The notes under the pieces were generated by a model. That model ran no database searches. It worked only from the letters and a program-made list of their open reading frames with translations, and was not told where the DNA came from. From Chrysomallon squamiferum (lineage: Eukaryota; Mollusca; Gastropoda; Neomphalida; Peltospiridae): a stretch of DNA of 64,000 nt. Numbering within the stretch: position 1 is the first letter of the stretch; every line of letters starts with the position of its first letter. The translations under genes and the position numbers were made by a program. Positions 50,882 to 59,770 of this stretch are shown here, in pieces. The stretch covers positions 23,961,946-24,025,945 of the forward strand of contig CM022665.1 of the NCBI GenBank assembly GCA_012295275.1, in the 5' to 3' direction.

Positions 50882-53800
50882 GTTGGTTTGTAATATAGTA
50901 ATACAGTGATAATATAGACTAAGGATCCTTACCTGAAATGCTTGGGACTGGAAGAATGTTGTTTTTTGGAATGTAAGAATGTAACCAGAGGATAGGGTTT
51001 AAGTCTAAACACAAATTCCTTAAATTATATTTCAGATACAGCTTATAGTTTGCAGGATTTTTTATATAATATTTTTAATAATATTTTGTATGTGAAATAA
51101 AGTTTGTGTATTCTAAGCCATTTGGAAACTGTAAGATATCACTATTTTGGCTGCTTGTAAAAACTTAAAGTTTTGGAATTTTTCAGTTTCCAAATTTCAG
51201 ATAAAGGATCCTCAGCCTATGTTAATTTTACATTACAGCTAGAGTTAGAAATGCTTTTAATTTATGTATGTGTATTTGCTAGGATGAATTTACATATGAA
51301 TGAACATCATAATGTCATTAACCATTATTTTATTGTTCATTTTTTTTTTTTTTTTTTACATGAAAAAAAGGACATCTTTTAATTTTATCTTTTTCTAATA
51401 CATATTTGGGTCAAACATCTGTTGTAAGAACAGAATACACTGAATGTTTTATTGCATAATTAACTCAGAAAGAATACCGTTCTCTGTTCATATTTTATTT
51501 GTTACTTCAATAGACTAATACTGTTGATTAAATTGGATGTTATTGTATGTCTTTTGAAGTTAAATTTTAGAAGTGAAATTTTCATTAACTTTTTGTATCA
51601 TTAACTGTAATATATACAGGATTAATATTTATTTATTATTACAGCATACATGGTCATTTTGAATACATACGATTTTGAAGATGGATGGAAATCACTTGGC
51701 CACAAGAAGGTATATATAGGCAGACATATATATATACACAAGCACACACAAATATATATTATTAGAGAAACAATTGAGAAGGGATTGGTGAATACTCATT
51801 TGCCTTCATATATTTGGTGCACATACTTAAAAAAACAGCTTAATATATGTGAAGTATTTAATTATTTTATTTTTAATTGCACAGGATATTTCTGACTTCG
51901 AATGGACTTTCTGGTATGGTTATTTTTGGAAGTTGCTTCCATGGCATCTTGGTCATGTTACAATAAGCATAGCTTTGGAACTGGAATTTCAAAAGGTACA
52001 TTTTTCAAAATTGCTGTTAATTGTTTTATTGTTATTGTTATTGTTATTGTTGTTATTAGTATTATTATTAGTAGTAGTATTAGTATTAGTATTATTATTA
52101 TTTCTAATAGATACTGAGAAATTTTAGCCTTATATCCACTCTTACTGCTGTATTTTATAACAGTAAATATTATGGACCTGAATGTGAAGGAATTTTTAAT
52201 GCTGCTGTTATTATTTGTGGAGTGCATGCATATGCACATACCTGTATGTGTTAATGAAACATCAGTAGAGATGTTTAAACAAGTTATGTGTGTGACAAAG
52301 TTTGCCGATTCTGTAGACTATCTTTTCTTAAGGAGAAATGAAACAAATACAGTGTATTAATAATACTACTTCAAGAGTAAATCAAGGTGTGTTTGCAGTG
52401 AAGAAATTTGAATTAGTAGATATGATTTAAAAAATATATATATTTTTCAATGACATTAAAAAATACACAAGATGTAATATTAGACTGCTTTATAGTGGGT
52501 ACTGGCACCATGCTGCACAGCTGCCCAGAAGACCTCAATTGGTTGGAAATTGCTCTCTTTTCCCAGGTCAGCACAGATACACTTTTGTTCAGTTGAGCAT
52601 GCAATATACACCAAAAAAAGAGCAACATTTACTCTTTCCAATGCTCTGTTTGTTTTTGTTTTGATGAAAATGTTCAAATTTTTGTTATTAATTTATGCCA
52701 TTTCATGCACTAAGACAATGTGGCATACCTTCCTGTGTGTCGGAAAAGACACATGGTTTTGTTTCTATCCTCCCACGTTTTCCCCAGTCACACAAATAAT
52801 CTCATCTGAAAGTGCATGGATTTCCCTTCAAAACTATGTTTTTCTTTTTTAAATTGAACAAAAGTTTGTTCTGGAATTTTGGAAAACAAATTTTGGAACT
52901 GAAAATTCTAATTTGTTTTTGGTGAAAAAATCACCAGTCAAGTATAATTTCTGAAACAAGCAATTTCTGCACTTTCTAACGGACATGGAGATTATTATGA
53001 CGATGTCATGGTGAAAATGACAGTCAGTCTTGGTTAGAAATTAACTTCGACATCGATCTGCATTTTCATAAGCAAGTGGATGGAAATGGGTTGTGGAAGA
53101 AACTACAAATGACAAACATGTATTAAGAGAGCTACTTTGAAAATAATAGAATGACGTTATATATGAATAGCAAAGATAAAAAAAATCAGAGTTCCTGAAA
53201 TAAAAAAAAAATACTCATATTGAGTTCACTGTGTTGTGGGTTTTGATCACTATGAATTTTAACATTAGTTTATTTTTGGTCTACATTTCAGTGCATCTTT
53301 TTGTACATAAATATTTATATCTGTAAAAAATAATAATAATAATTGTAATTTTTCTTTATTCTTTTTCAGTCATGGAAATATGTTTACCTAACATACTCAT
53401 TACTTTGCGTCAGTTTTTTAATGAACTGGAGAACTGTCCTGTTCTACATTGGCTATTGTTGCTTGATATACTGTACCTCCATGATTAATGTCGCAGCTGT
53501 TTGGCTAGCAAATCTGTCTCTGCTTGCCACCATGGATTTTGACTACTCTATGTCTTTTATGGTAAATTATGAATTTACTTAAATAATATTTACATGTAAC
53601 TCTTGACTCATACTCTGCTGTTTTTTTTTGTTTTTTTTAAATGTTATTATTTTTGTTAAATATTTTTTTTTTTTTTTTATCATTGTTATTATTATTTGAA
53701 AATAAATCTTTATATTATCATTGTTTAGATAATTTAATAATTTCAGTTACAGATATTTAAATAGCTATTGAACATTAAGCATGACCATAACTAGACTCTT

Positions 53801-56800
53801 TTTGAAATGAAGCAAAAACACTTAATCACCGAATGGAGCAGGACATAAATTTGGGTGAGGTGTCTGCAGGCCACCTAAGGCCTGCTGGAGCTCTGCCTTG
53901 AAAGATGCAAATGGTAACCGTAGATATAAACGAATTCATTCGGTGGATATCGTTTCGGTTGGAATAGAGGTTTATATTTCATATTTCTAAAATAAAATTT
54001 TAAAATAAATTAAAAAAACCCAATATCATCAATTTCGGTATCGAGCATTTGCCTCATTGTAGTTACATGTAAAGCTTGTCAGCCATTCCCATTGTTCAGC
54101 ACATTAGGCAACTAATTGATTAGCTATTTATAATACAGATTGTGGTGAAAAATGCCTGCAAAATACATGCAATCCGTCATATCTGACCTATTGTATTAAC
54201 CAAATATCCTAGTCTGTTGTTCACAGTGAGCAGTAATATGCATTAAGTACCACTAAATATGTATAGCAGTGTTTGGGGTTTATTTTTTCAAGTGATAAAT
54301 TTTGACATTCATTTTTAGACATCACTGTGTGCCATTCCTGATAAACCCCAAGGAGGACCTCTCTACCTTTTTCTGTTTGTTTTGGCTCTGGTGAATCTTC
54401 GATCCACAAGCTTCTGTCTGGAAAAATGCAGTCATATAAAGAGCACCAAAAAGACACACGATGACTTTGGCATGTTGGACCTGCTGATGTACACCTTTTA
54501 TCTTCCTTTGTTTTTCACTGGACCAACAATAACATATGACAAGTTTGTTATTCAAGTAAGTTGCCTAAACTGACATTGTAGCTCATTTTAATATTTTATA
54601 TGATAGCTGCTTGGAATTCCTGAAATACTCCAGTTTTAGACCAAACCTATTATTTTCTGGAAAAACAAAGTTATCTAAGGAAATTCAGAAATATTTCATG
54701 GAAAAAAATATATATAAATAAAAAGTTGAAAGTATGCTGAATATATATAGATGCAAGAGAAGGCAGGTTTTAAAAAAGTTTTACTAACATTAAAAATAAA
54801 ATGTAATTTAATCAGACAGAACATGACAGTTGTATGATTTGTTATTTCTGATAGCTATAAGTCAAAACATTAAAGTATTATTAAATAATATCTTTTTTTT
54901 CCTTTCTTTTTTATTCCAGATTAATAAGTGTCAGCAAAAATGGACATGGAACAAACTGTATCCAATTTTGAAAAATACTGTTCGAGTTTTATTTTGGGCA
55001 GTGTTTATTGAATTCATCCTTCACTACATGTATTTCAGTGCCATGATGCACAATGTCTCTTTGTTGAAGAACATATCACCATGGACAATTGCTGGCATTG
55101 GTTATAGCATCGGTCAGTTCTTCATGGTCAAATATGTTGTTTTGTATGGTCTTCCTTCCCAGGTAGCCCGTCTTAATCATCTTGACCCTCCACGATGGCC
55201 AAAATGCATTTCTTATATTATACGGTACTCAGAAATGTGGAAGTAAGTACATGTAATATTGATAGGTAATGTGTGTGTGTGTAGCTGAACACAATTACAG
55301 TCAAACAAATTAGATTGATGTGTCTTATGTTTTGTTTTTTCAGTAACATTACATTATTTACGATAATGCATGGATTTCCATAAAGGTGCTAGAAATGTTT
55401 GCATTATTTAATTATTATTATTAATAGTTACTATTTTAAACATTTAGAAATCTTTAATTATTTCATGGTTTATATTACTGCACTCACAGAAAATATTCTG
55501 ATTACTGCTCAAAATCAATTTTCAAATCACATCTTCTGGATTCTGTTAATTGGATCTATCAAATGTTTTGGAAGTCATTATCTGACTAGATAAATTTAAA
55601 CTTAATAATGTATGTTTTTTAAAAATGAAAAAAGCAAAACATTTTTGATATTTATTTCAGATTCTTTGACAGAGGCTTGTATGACTTTCTCAAAAGGTAA
55701 ACATTTACAGCTAATATGTATTTTAATCAAATATTACTGACCTGTATTAAATTTATTAATTTGATTTTATGTCTACATGTATAGACACTTAGATAGATAG
55801 ATAGACTGATAGATAGATAGCTGTTTGTATACACATACATACAGACACACATACACTGTATAGCATTATGCACACAGACAAGATGTTTTGTTGTATTCTA
55901 ACTGTAATTCTCTGATTACAGTGCAGACAGGCCTAAAGCTCATATGATCAGTTCTTTATATATTCCATCCCCTAACTCCATGACTGGTACATATCAAAGG
56001 CTATATCATAATTGTTTTATCCTTTGGAGGGTCCAAGGAAAAATCCATTGCAGCTAATTGATAAGAGCAGTTGGTAGAATGACAGAAACAGGTTCTTATT
56101 TTACATCATAGTTATATGAAACGTCGGACATCTTATGTGTTTTAATGACAGTGAACAAGTAAACTAAATGGTAGAATGCTGTCCTGATAAGTCTTCCATG
56201 TAAAACAATTATTCATTCATTCATTTCTTCATTTCATTCATTAAAAACCAGTCAATTTATTAGCTTTATGTTTGTTTTGTATTTTAAATTAAGTACGTAA
56301 CTTCTGTAATGAGAAGTTTCTGATAAAATACTCGGTTTTACTAAATTTCAGATACATATATATTCCACTTGGTGGTTCACAGGGCAGTATGCTGCACAGA
56401 CTGGCAGGTTCTCTTGCATGTTTTATGTTCATCTACTTGTGGCATGGCATCAGATATCACATTTTCATTTGGAGTGTAATAAACTTCGTAGGCTGTGCAT
56501 TAGAATGGTTTGCTGTGTGGTTGGAACAGACTGGACCGATAGTAAAACTGGAGGTAAACAGATTATTGTTTTATAACATGGTTTTTAGTACAGATGACAA
56601 AGTCAATTTTACAGTGTTCATTGTAAATTCTTAGAGAATATGGTAACAAAATAATAATGTTATAGTTGCAACAATTTAAACAAAAGTTGAAGTAACTTGA
56701 TTATATTATATTGATTATAAAGTTGATTATTTTATACATAACAGAGATAGAACTGTTAGAATGACTCAGATAGTTAATTAGGAGATAAAGGTATTGTTCT

Positions 56801-59582
56801 GTTTTATTTTTGAGTATGGTTAGCATTCATTTAACTGTGCTATATTTTCTGTGAAAATTAACAGCATCACTCAGTGTCGATTGCTCTTTATATGTTGACA
56901 ATTTTCATATTTTCTACTGATTGTCCAACATGAGTTTTATTGAATGTCAGTTGCAACTTTGTCTGAATAAACTTCAGCAATGGGCAACTGACAATAGATT
57001 TAGGTTCTCAAAAACAAAAACATCTACCAGAAAAGAGGTCTCCATTTGGACTGGTGCGATCATGAACAAACATCATTCTGTGAAGCCAGTCCTGGGAGAG
57101 TGGCAGTCCTCCTACAGGCAGCGCAGGAAGGATGAGATAATTTTGTGTCTTATTGGTCATACTTATTTGACTCCATTCATTTATCCTGAAGAAGGATTGT
57201 CCACCTCAGTGTGAACACTGTCAGTGTACTCTGACAGTGCACCACATTTTGATGGAGTACGATCTTAGGCATATACAGAAGGATATATTTGGTCAAATAA
57301 ATGTGATGGAATCATTTCAATTCCATCCTGAATTTGTTTTAAAATTTCTGAGAGTTACAGAATTTTAACATAAGTAAACTGTGATACTTTCTGCACAGCC
57401 TTTTACACTGTATTTTGACTAATTTTAATTTTGAATTTTTATATAAAAAATATTCACTATTTTGGTATATTTAACTTTATTTCACATCCAATAGCCAATA
57501 TATATTTTGTGCTGGGGTGTTGTTAAACATTCATTCATTCAGTCATTCATTAAGAGTACTAAATCTAGTAAAACACATAAAACTGAAGACATTACCAGTG
57601 ATAGACCTATAATAAACTTCTTCAAAAATGAAGTCAGACTATGCACATTAAATAGGTGTGAAAAGACAGAACAGTCCAGTTTGTTTATGGGTATAACTTC
57701 AAAAGTCACCGTACACTAAATTAATGCATTTTGTTAATGTCCAAATATTAGTCTGCCACTCTGTGAGCTTTAATATTGTTTTAGCTCTTCTGGTCGGTAT
57801 TACTGATTAAAGGCATTTATCTTTTCACAGTACTTTCTTATTGCATGCATTGAGCATTTTTCCTTCAGGCAAGCAAATTGTGCCTTCATTTCTTGATCTG
57901 ATTTCATCCTGCATGTAACTATTTCAGTGGAAATACCCGTGTTTCTGTCTGATGCTACATACTGGTAGTGCTTGTTGTGTTTTTGTGTGATGTCAGGTTA
58001 ATGAGTTCCTAACAGTATTAAGCACACATTTATACATTAATAAGATTCAGACAGATGTTAGCTTCACTGCCTAAATAACTAAAAGAAATGTTTCTGATTT
58101 TCCAAAAATAAATAGAGTAATAAAAGCTGTGAATTAGACAATTCATTACTTATAAGTGTAAACAGGTTTTTGGCTCTTGAATAAAAATTATATTTTAGAA
58201 ATCACTGCTTCATTGTGTTATATGTGTTTCAGCACAGGTATTTTTTGTGTACAAGCATGACCTTTTCTTAAAGGGGATATTTATATTCAAATATACATAA
58301 TTGGTATTTTGAATCATTGTGGTAATATCAGTAACTGGTAAGAACTTGTAATTCTTGCTGTTTGAATTGTTGCAAAAGAAAACATTGTATCATGGTTATA
58401 AAAGTTTATATGTGTCATTGTTGAACAATAAATTACAGTTGCATTTGGTCAAAAGATTTAAAAAATTATTTTTGATATTTCAGAAATATTTATGAGATCA
58501 GATCAGAAACAGCCAATACGAGACAAATACTCTGTGATTTATTTAGTTATATATGTATACTTTCTCAACATTTGTGATAACTAATTACAGACAGAGCTGT
58601 TGTCACCACGGAATGTACGACGATTGCATGCTTTCCTGATGGTTCCACTCCTGCTGATGTCACATCTGTCTGCTTTCTATTTCTTTGGAGGGAAACCATT
58701 TGGCAGTGCCTTCCTGGATAGACTTGTCATCAACAGTAAGTTATTTCTACATTCGTTTCGTCTGAATAATGTCACATTCAAGTCATTTTATCACTGATTA
58801 TGACATGGTGTCCTTATATAGTTATTTTGTCTCTTTGTGTCATAAAAATAATTTTTCACAGAACGTTATTATGTTATTGTCAGTGATAAAGTTTCAGTGT
58901 TGGTATGTTGTCACTGTTCAGCACATAGCTCAACATTTAAAAACATTTCTTTTTATGAGATACTGAAAATAATTAATCTTGAGCTCTAGTATGAAAAATT
59001 ATAATTTTCAGTTTATATAAATAATGTTAGATTTAAGTAATAAAAGTTCAGTGATTACAGGAGGATATCTCTGAATAATTAAGGGTTTTTGCTTTTGCCC
59101 AGGTAAATATTATTGACAATGGAGTTTTCTTGCTTTGTAGATAAGTAAGCTAAAACTAAATTCTGTCAAGAATATTTATTGTATACTGAAAATGTAAAGG
59201 TCAATTTTTTAAACTTGTGGCTTTTATAAATAGTAGTGAAACAAAAATAATTTCCACACTTATTCATTATATGTTTTCTAATCTTAAAAGGGATTTTAAG
59301 ATGACCTGCATTTCACATCAGGAGTATTTATTCAGTATGGCATCTCCTTTGAAATCTTGCTGAAGAGATCCCGTTAATGATAAATCATTAATAGATTGTT
59401 ATTTGATTCCTTGGAGTTTTATTATTATTATTATCATTGATGTTGTAGTTTTTAATGTCTTTCATTTTTTAAAATATTTTTCAGCTCCTATAACATATGT
59501 GATGGGTCTTTATTTTATTTTCTACTGTTGTGTGCAGAATGCCTTTGAGATTGAACAGCGACTTAAAACAAAGAGAGATTAA
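50713..59582 (+). CDS. HHATL: HHATL/HHAT-type MBOAT acyltransferase, complete coding region
   Basis: Join of ten exons: 50713-50881, 51645-51709, 51885-51995, 53370-53561, 54319-54555, 54920-55242, 55661-55696, 56352-56553, 58591-58735, 59485-59582. That is 1,578 bp and 525 residues (human HHAT 493, HHATL 504), with all phases agreeing. It is a multi-pass membrane protein, probably of the endoplasmic reticulum. Closeness to HHATL is shown by GW..LG.K.DISDFEW (71-84), LRSTSFCLEKCSH, LDLLMYTFYLPLFFTGP, LNHLDPPRWPKC and FDRGLYDFL. MBOAT active-site residues are present: Asp369 (FFDRG) and His409 (LWHG), 40 residues apart exactly as in HHAT (D339, H379). Cys354 matches HHAT Cys324, the haem-binding cysteine. 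HHAT palmitoylates the N-terminal Cys of hedgehog; vertebrate HHATL lost the histidine and is thought inactive. The substrate here is unknown. The ATG at 50713 is the first in frame after the acceptor and suits the family length. Confidence 0.95.
50882..51644 (+). other. HHATL-like intron 1 (phase 1), with duplicated block
   Basis: 763 bp. 50937-51190 is a diverged copy of 49090-49395. A poly-T run lies near 51341-51357. Ends in attattacag. Confidence 0.8.
51645..51709 (+). CDS. HHATL: HHATL-like coding exon 2
   Basis: 65 bp. Codes YMVILNTYDFEDGWKSLGHK K, leading into the DFEW motif of the next exon. The GW.xxG.K spacing to DFEW matches vertebrate HHATL. Donor GTATAT, phase 0. Confidence 0.9.
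51885..51995 (+). CDS. HHATL: HHATL-like coding exon 3
   Basis: 37 codons: DISDFEWTFWYGYFWKLLPW, then HLGHVTISIALELEFQK. DFEW.fW is a signature shared by HHAT and HHATL. Acceptor ttgcacag, donor GTACAT. Confidence 0.93.
51996..53369 (+). other. HHATL-like intron 3 (phase 0)
   Basis: 1.37 kb. Begins with TTG/TTA/TAG triplet-rich sequence (52020-52105). The minus-strand ORF near 52480-52677 has a phrase (NFQPIEVFW) reminiscent of the DDE transposase NPIE.W motif, but too little to call. Ends in ctttttcag. Confidence 0.8.
53370..53561 (+). CDS. HHATL: HHATL-like coding exon 4
   Basis: 64 codons with three hydrophobic segments: YVYLTYSLLCVSFLMNW, VLFYIGYCCLIYC and INVAAVWLANLSLLAT. Flanked by tttttcag and GTAAAT, phase 0 on both sides (192 bp, so frame-neutral if skipped). 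Confidence 0.92.
53562..54318 (+). other. HHATL-like intron 4 (phase 0)
   Basis: 757 bp with T-rich runs at 53620-53690. 53850-53900 is a short GC-richer patch (ggtgtctgcaggccacctaa) that may be a repeat relic. No exon seen. Confidence 0.85.
54319..54555 (+). CDS. HHATL: HHATL-like coding exon 5
   Basis: 79 codons. PLYLFLFVLALVNLRSTSFC then LEKCSH, and LDLLMYTFYLPLFFTGPTIT then YDKFVIQ. These two blocks match vertebrate HHATL more closely than HHAT (FYLP.FF.GP..T.D.F) and are the best evidence for the subfamily. Donor GTAAGT. Confidence 0.96.
54556..54919 (+). other. HHATL-like intron 5 (phase 0)
   Basis: 364 bp, AT-rich, with a T-rich tract before ttattccag. Nothing else seen. Confidence 0.9.
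54920..55242 (+). CDS. HHATL: HHATL-like coding exon 6
   Basis: 107 codons plus two bases. KNTVRVLFWAVFIEFILHYM, IAGIGYSIGQFFMVKYVVLY, GLPSQVARLNHLDPPRWPKC and IRYSEMW. Cys354 in WPKC aligns with the haem-binding Cys324 of human HHAT. Donor GTAAGT after 'aa'. Confidence 0.96.
55243..55660 (+). other. HHATL-like intron 6 (phase 2)
   Basis: 418 bp, AT-rich, with a short (GT)n near 55270-55280. Ends in tatttcag. Confidence 0.9.
55661..55696 (+). CDS. HHATL: HHATL-like micro-exon 7 with the active-site Asp
   Basis: Only 36 bp. Codes FFDRGLYDFLK plus split codons on both sides. Asp369 corresponds to HHAT Asp339. Phase 2 on both sides, so skipping keeps the frame but removes the aspartate. Acceptor atttcag, donor GTAAAC. 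Confidence 0.94.
55697..56351 (+). other. HHATL-like intron 7 (phase 2)
   Basis: 655 bp. Has (GATA)n-like sequence at about 55792-55820, CA-rich sequence at 55830-55875, and a degenerate SINE-like repeat filling most of the second half. Confidence 0.85.
55935..56260 (+). mobile_element. Degenerate SINE-like molluscan interspersed repeat
   Basis: Contains 'ccatgactggtacatatcaa' with 'aggctatatcataattgttt', then 'aaaaatccattgcagctaat', 'catagttatatgaaacgtcg' and an (ATTC)n tail at 56212-56250. The word order is that of a short repeat I recall as common in mollusc genomes ('atatcaaaggccgtggtatg' and 'gatcccttgctgctaat' in better copies). The match is from memory. Confidence 0.5.
56352..56553 (+). 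CDS. HHATL: HHATL-like coding exon 8 with the MBOAT histidine
   Basis: 67 codons after a split Arg: YIYIPLGGSQGSMLHRLAGS, ACFMFIYLWHGIRYHIFIW, SVINFVGCALEWFAVWLEQ, TGPIVKLE. The codon for His409 is CAT at 56443-56445. [YF]IP.GGSQ and LWHG are the core MBOAT motifs of HHAT. Donor GTAAAC. Confidence 0.97.
56554..58590 (+). other. HHATL-like intron 8 (phase 0)
   Basis: 2.0 kb. Holds a non-LTR retrotransposon fragment in the sense orientation (56915-57560). A block near 58205-58280 resembles 62205-62270. Ends in taattacag. Confidence 0.85.
56915..57560 (+). pseudogene. Non-LTR retrotransposon fragment (RT end and C-terminal tail), Jockey/I-like
   Basis: Inside HHATL-like intron 8. The first frame gives LQLCLNKLQQWATDNRFRFS, the end of a reverse transcriptase domain, then jumps after an internal deletion to VKPVLGEWQSSYRQRRKDEI and IGHTYLT. 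A frameshift near 57180 moves the rest (PPQCEHCQCTLTVHHILME, DIFGQ, FHPEFVLKFL) to another frame, ending in TAA at 57366-57368. The order RIGHTYLTH, C..C, LTVHHIL is the usual C-terminal part of ORF2 in Jockey-type elements. The 3' UTR ends 'gtgctggggtgttgttaaac' (57510-57529) then (ATTC)n. Deleted and frameshifted, so inactive. Confidence 0.85.
58591..58735 (+). CDS. HHATL: HHATL-like coding exon 9
   Basis: 48 codons plus one base. TELLSPRNVRRLHAFLMVPL, LLMSHLSAFYFFGG, AFLDRLVIN. 'LSPRNVRRLHAF' aligns with the R-R-F/L-A segment that follows the catalytic region in HHAT and HHATL. Donor GTAAGT. Confidence 0.95.
58736..59484 (+). other. HHATL-like intron 9 (phase 1)
   Basis: 749 bp, most of it the inverted copy B of an interspersed repeat. 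Ends in tttttcag. Confidence 0.85.
58965..59420 (-). repeat. Interspersed repeat, copy B (inverted partner of 38500-39480)
   Basis: On the minus strand this reads the same word order as copy A, including 'cttgacagaatttagtttta' and 'gtcaataatatttacctggg'. It is shorter, about 455 bp, and lies within the last intron of the HHATL-like gene, ending about 65 bp before exon 10. Confidence 0.75.
59485..59582 (+). CDS. HHATL: HHATL-like coding exon 10 and stop
   Basis: Completes a split Thr, then PITYVMGLYFIFYCCVQNAF (last membrane segment) and a basic tail EIEQRLKTKRD before TAA. The KTKRD end is a possible dilysine-like ER retention tail, though not a canonical KKXX. Confidence 0.93.
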
Positions 59583-59606
59583 TCATCAAAATTATACTGT
59601 CTATGG

Positions 59607-59770
59607 CAGTAGTTCTTAACATTTATATTTTGCCTAGCTGCCCCTTTTCAATAAATTTTGCAGGTTGGTGCACCATAGGTTAAATTTTATACGGGTCATA
59701 GAAGTAAAATAATTTATGTACTGACGTTATGGTGTTCATCACGTGTGTGTTCTCAGGTTGAAAATCACTT
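59607..59770. mobile_element. Candidate hAT-type MITE in the HHATL-like 3' UTR
   Basis: Begins CAGTAGTTCTTAACATTTAT 25 bp after the stop and ends near 'aggttgaaaatcactt', whose reverse complement AAGTGATTTTCAACCT resembles the left end. CAGTGGTTCTCAACC-type ends are typical of hAT elements. No intact 8-bp target duplication is visible, so it is old or the call is wrong. Confidence 0.4.
59650..59655 (+). promoter_or_regulatory. Candidate HHATL-like polyadenylation signal AATAAA
   Basis: First AATAAA after the stop, 68 bp downstream, inside the hAT-like element. Another AATAAA lies at 61283-61288, so a longer 3' UTR is possible. Confidence 0.4.

Noticed and set aside
52413-52677. Minus-strand phrase NFQPIEVFW resembling the NPIE.W motif of Tc1/mariner transposases
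   Set aside because: Only one short motif, no other DDE residues or inverted repeats nearby; probably chance.
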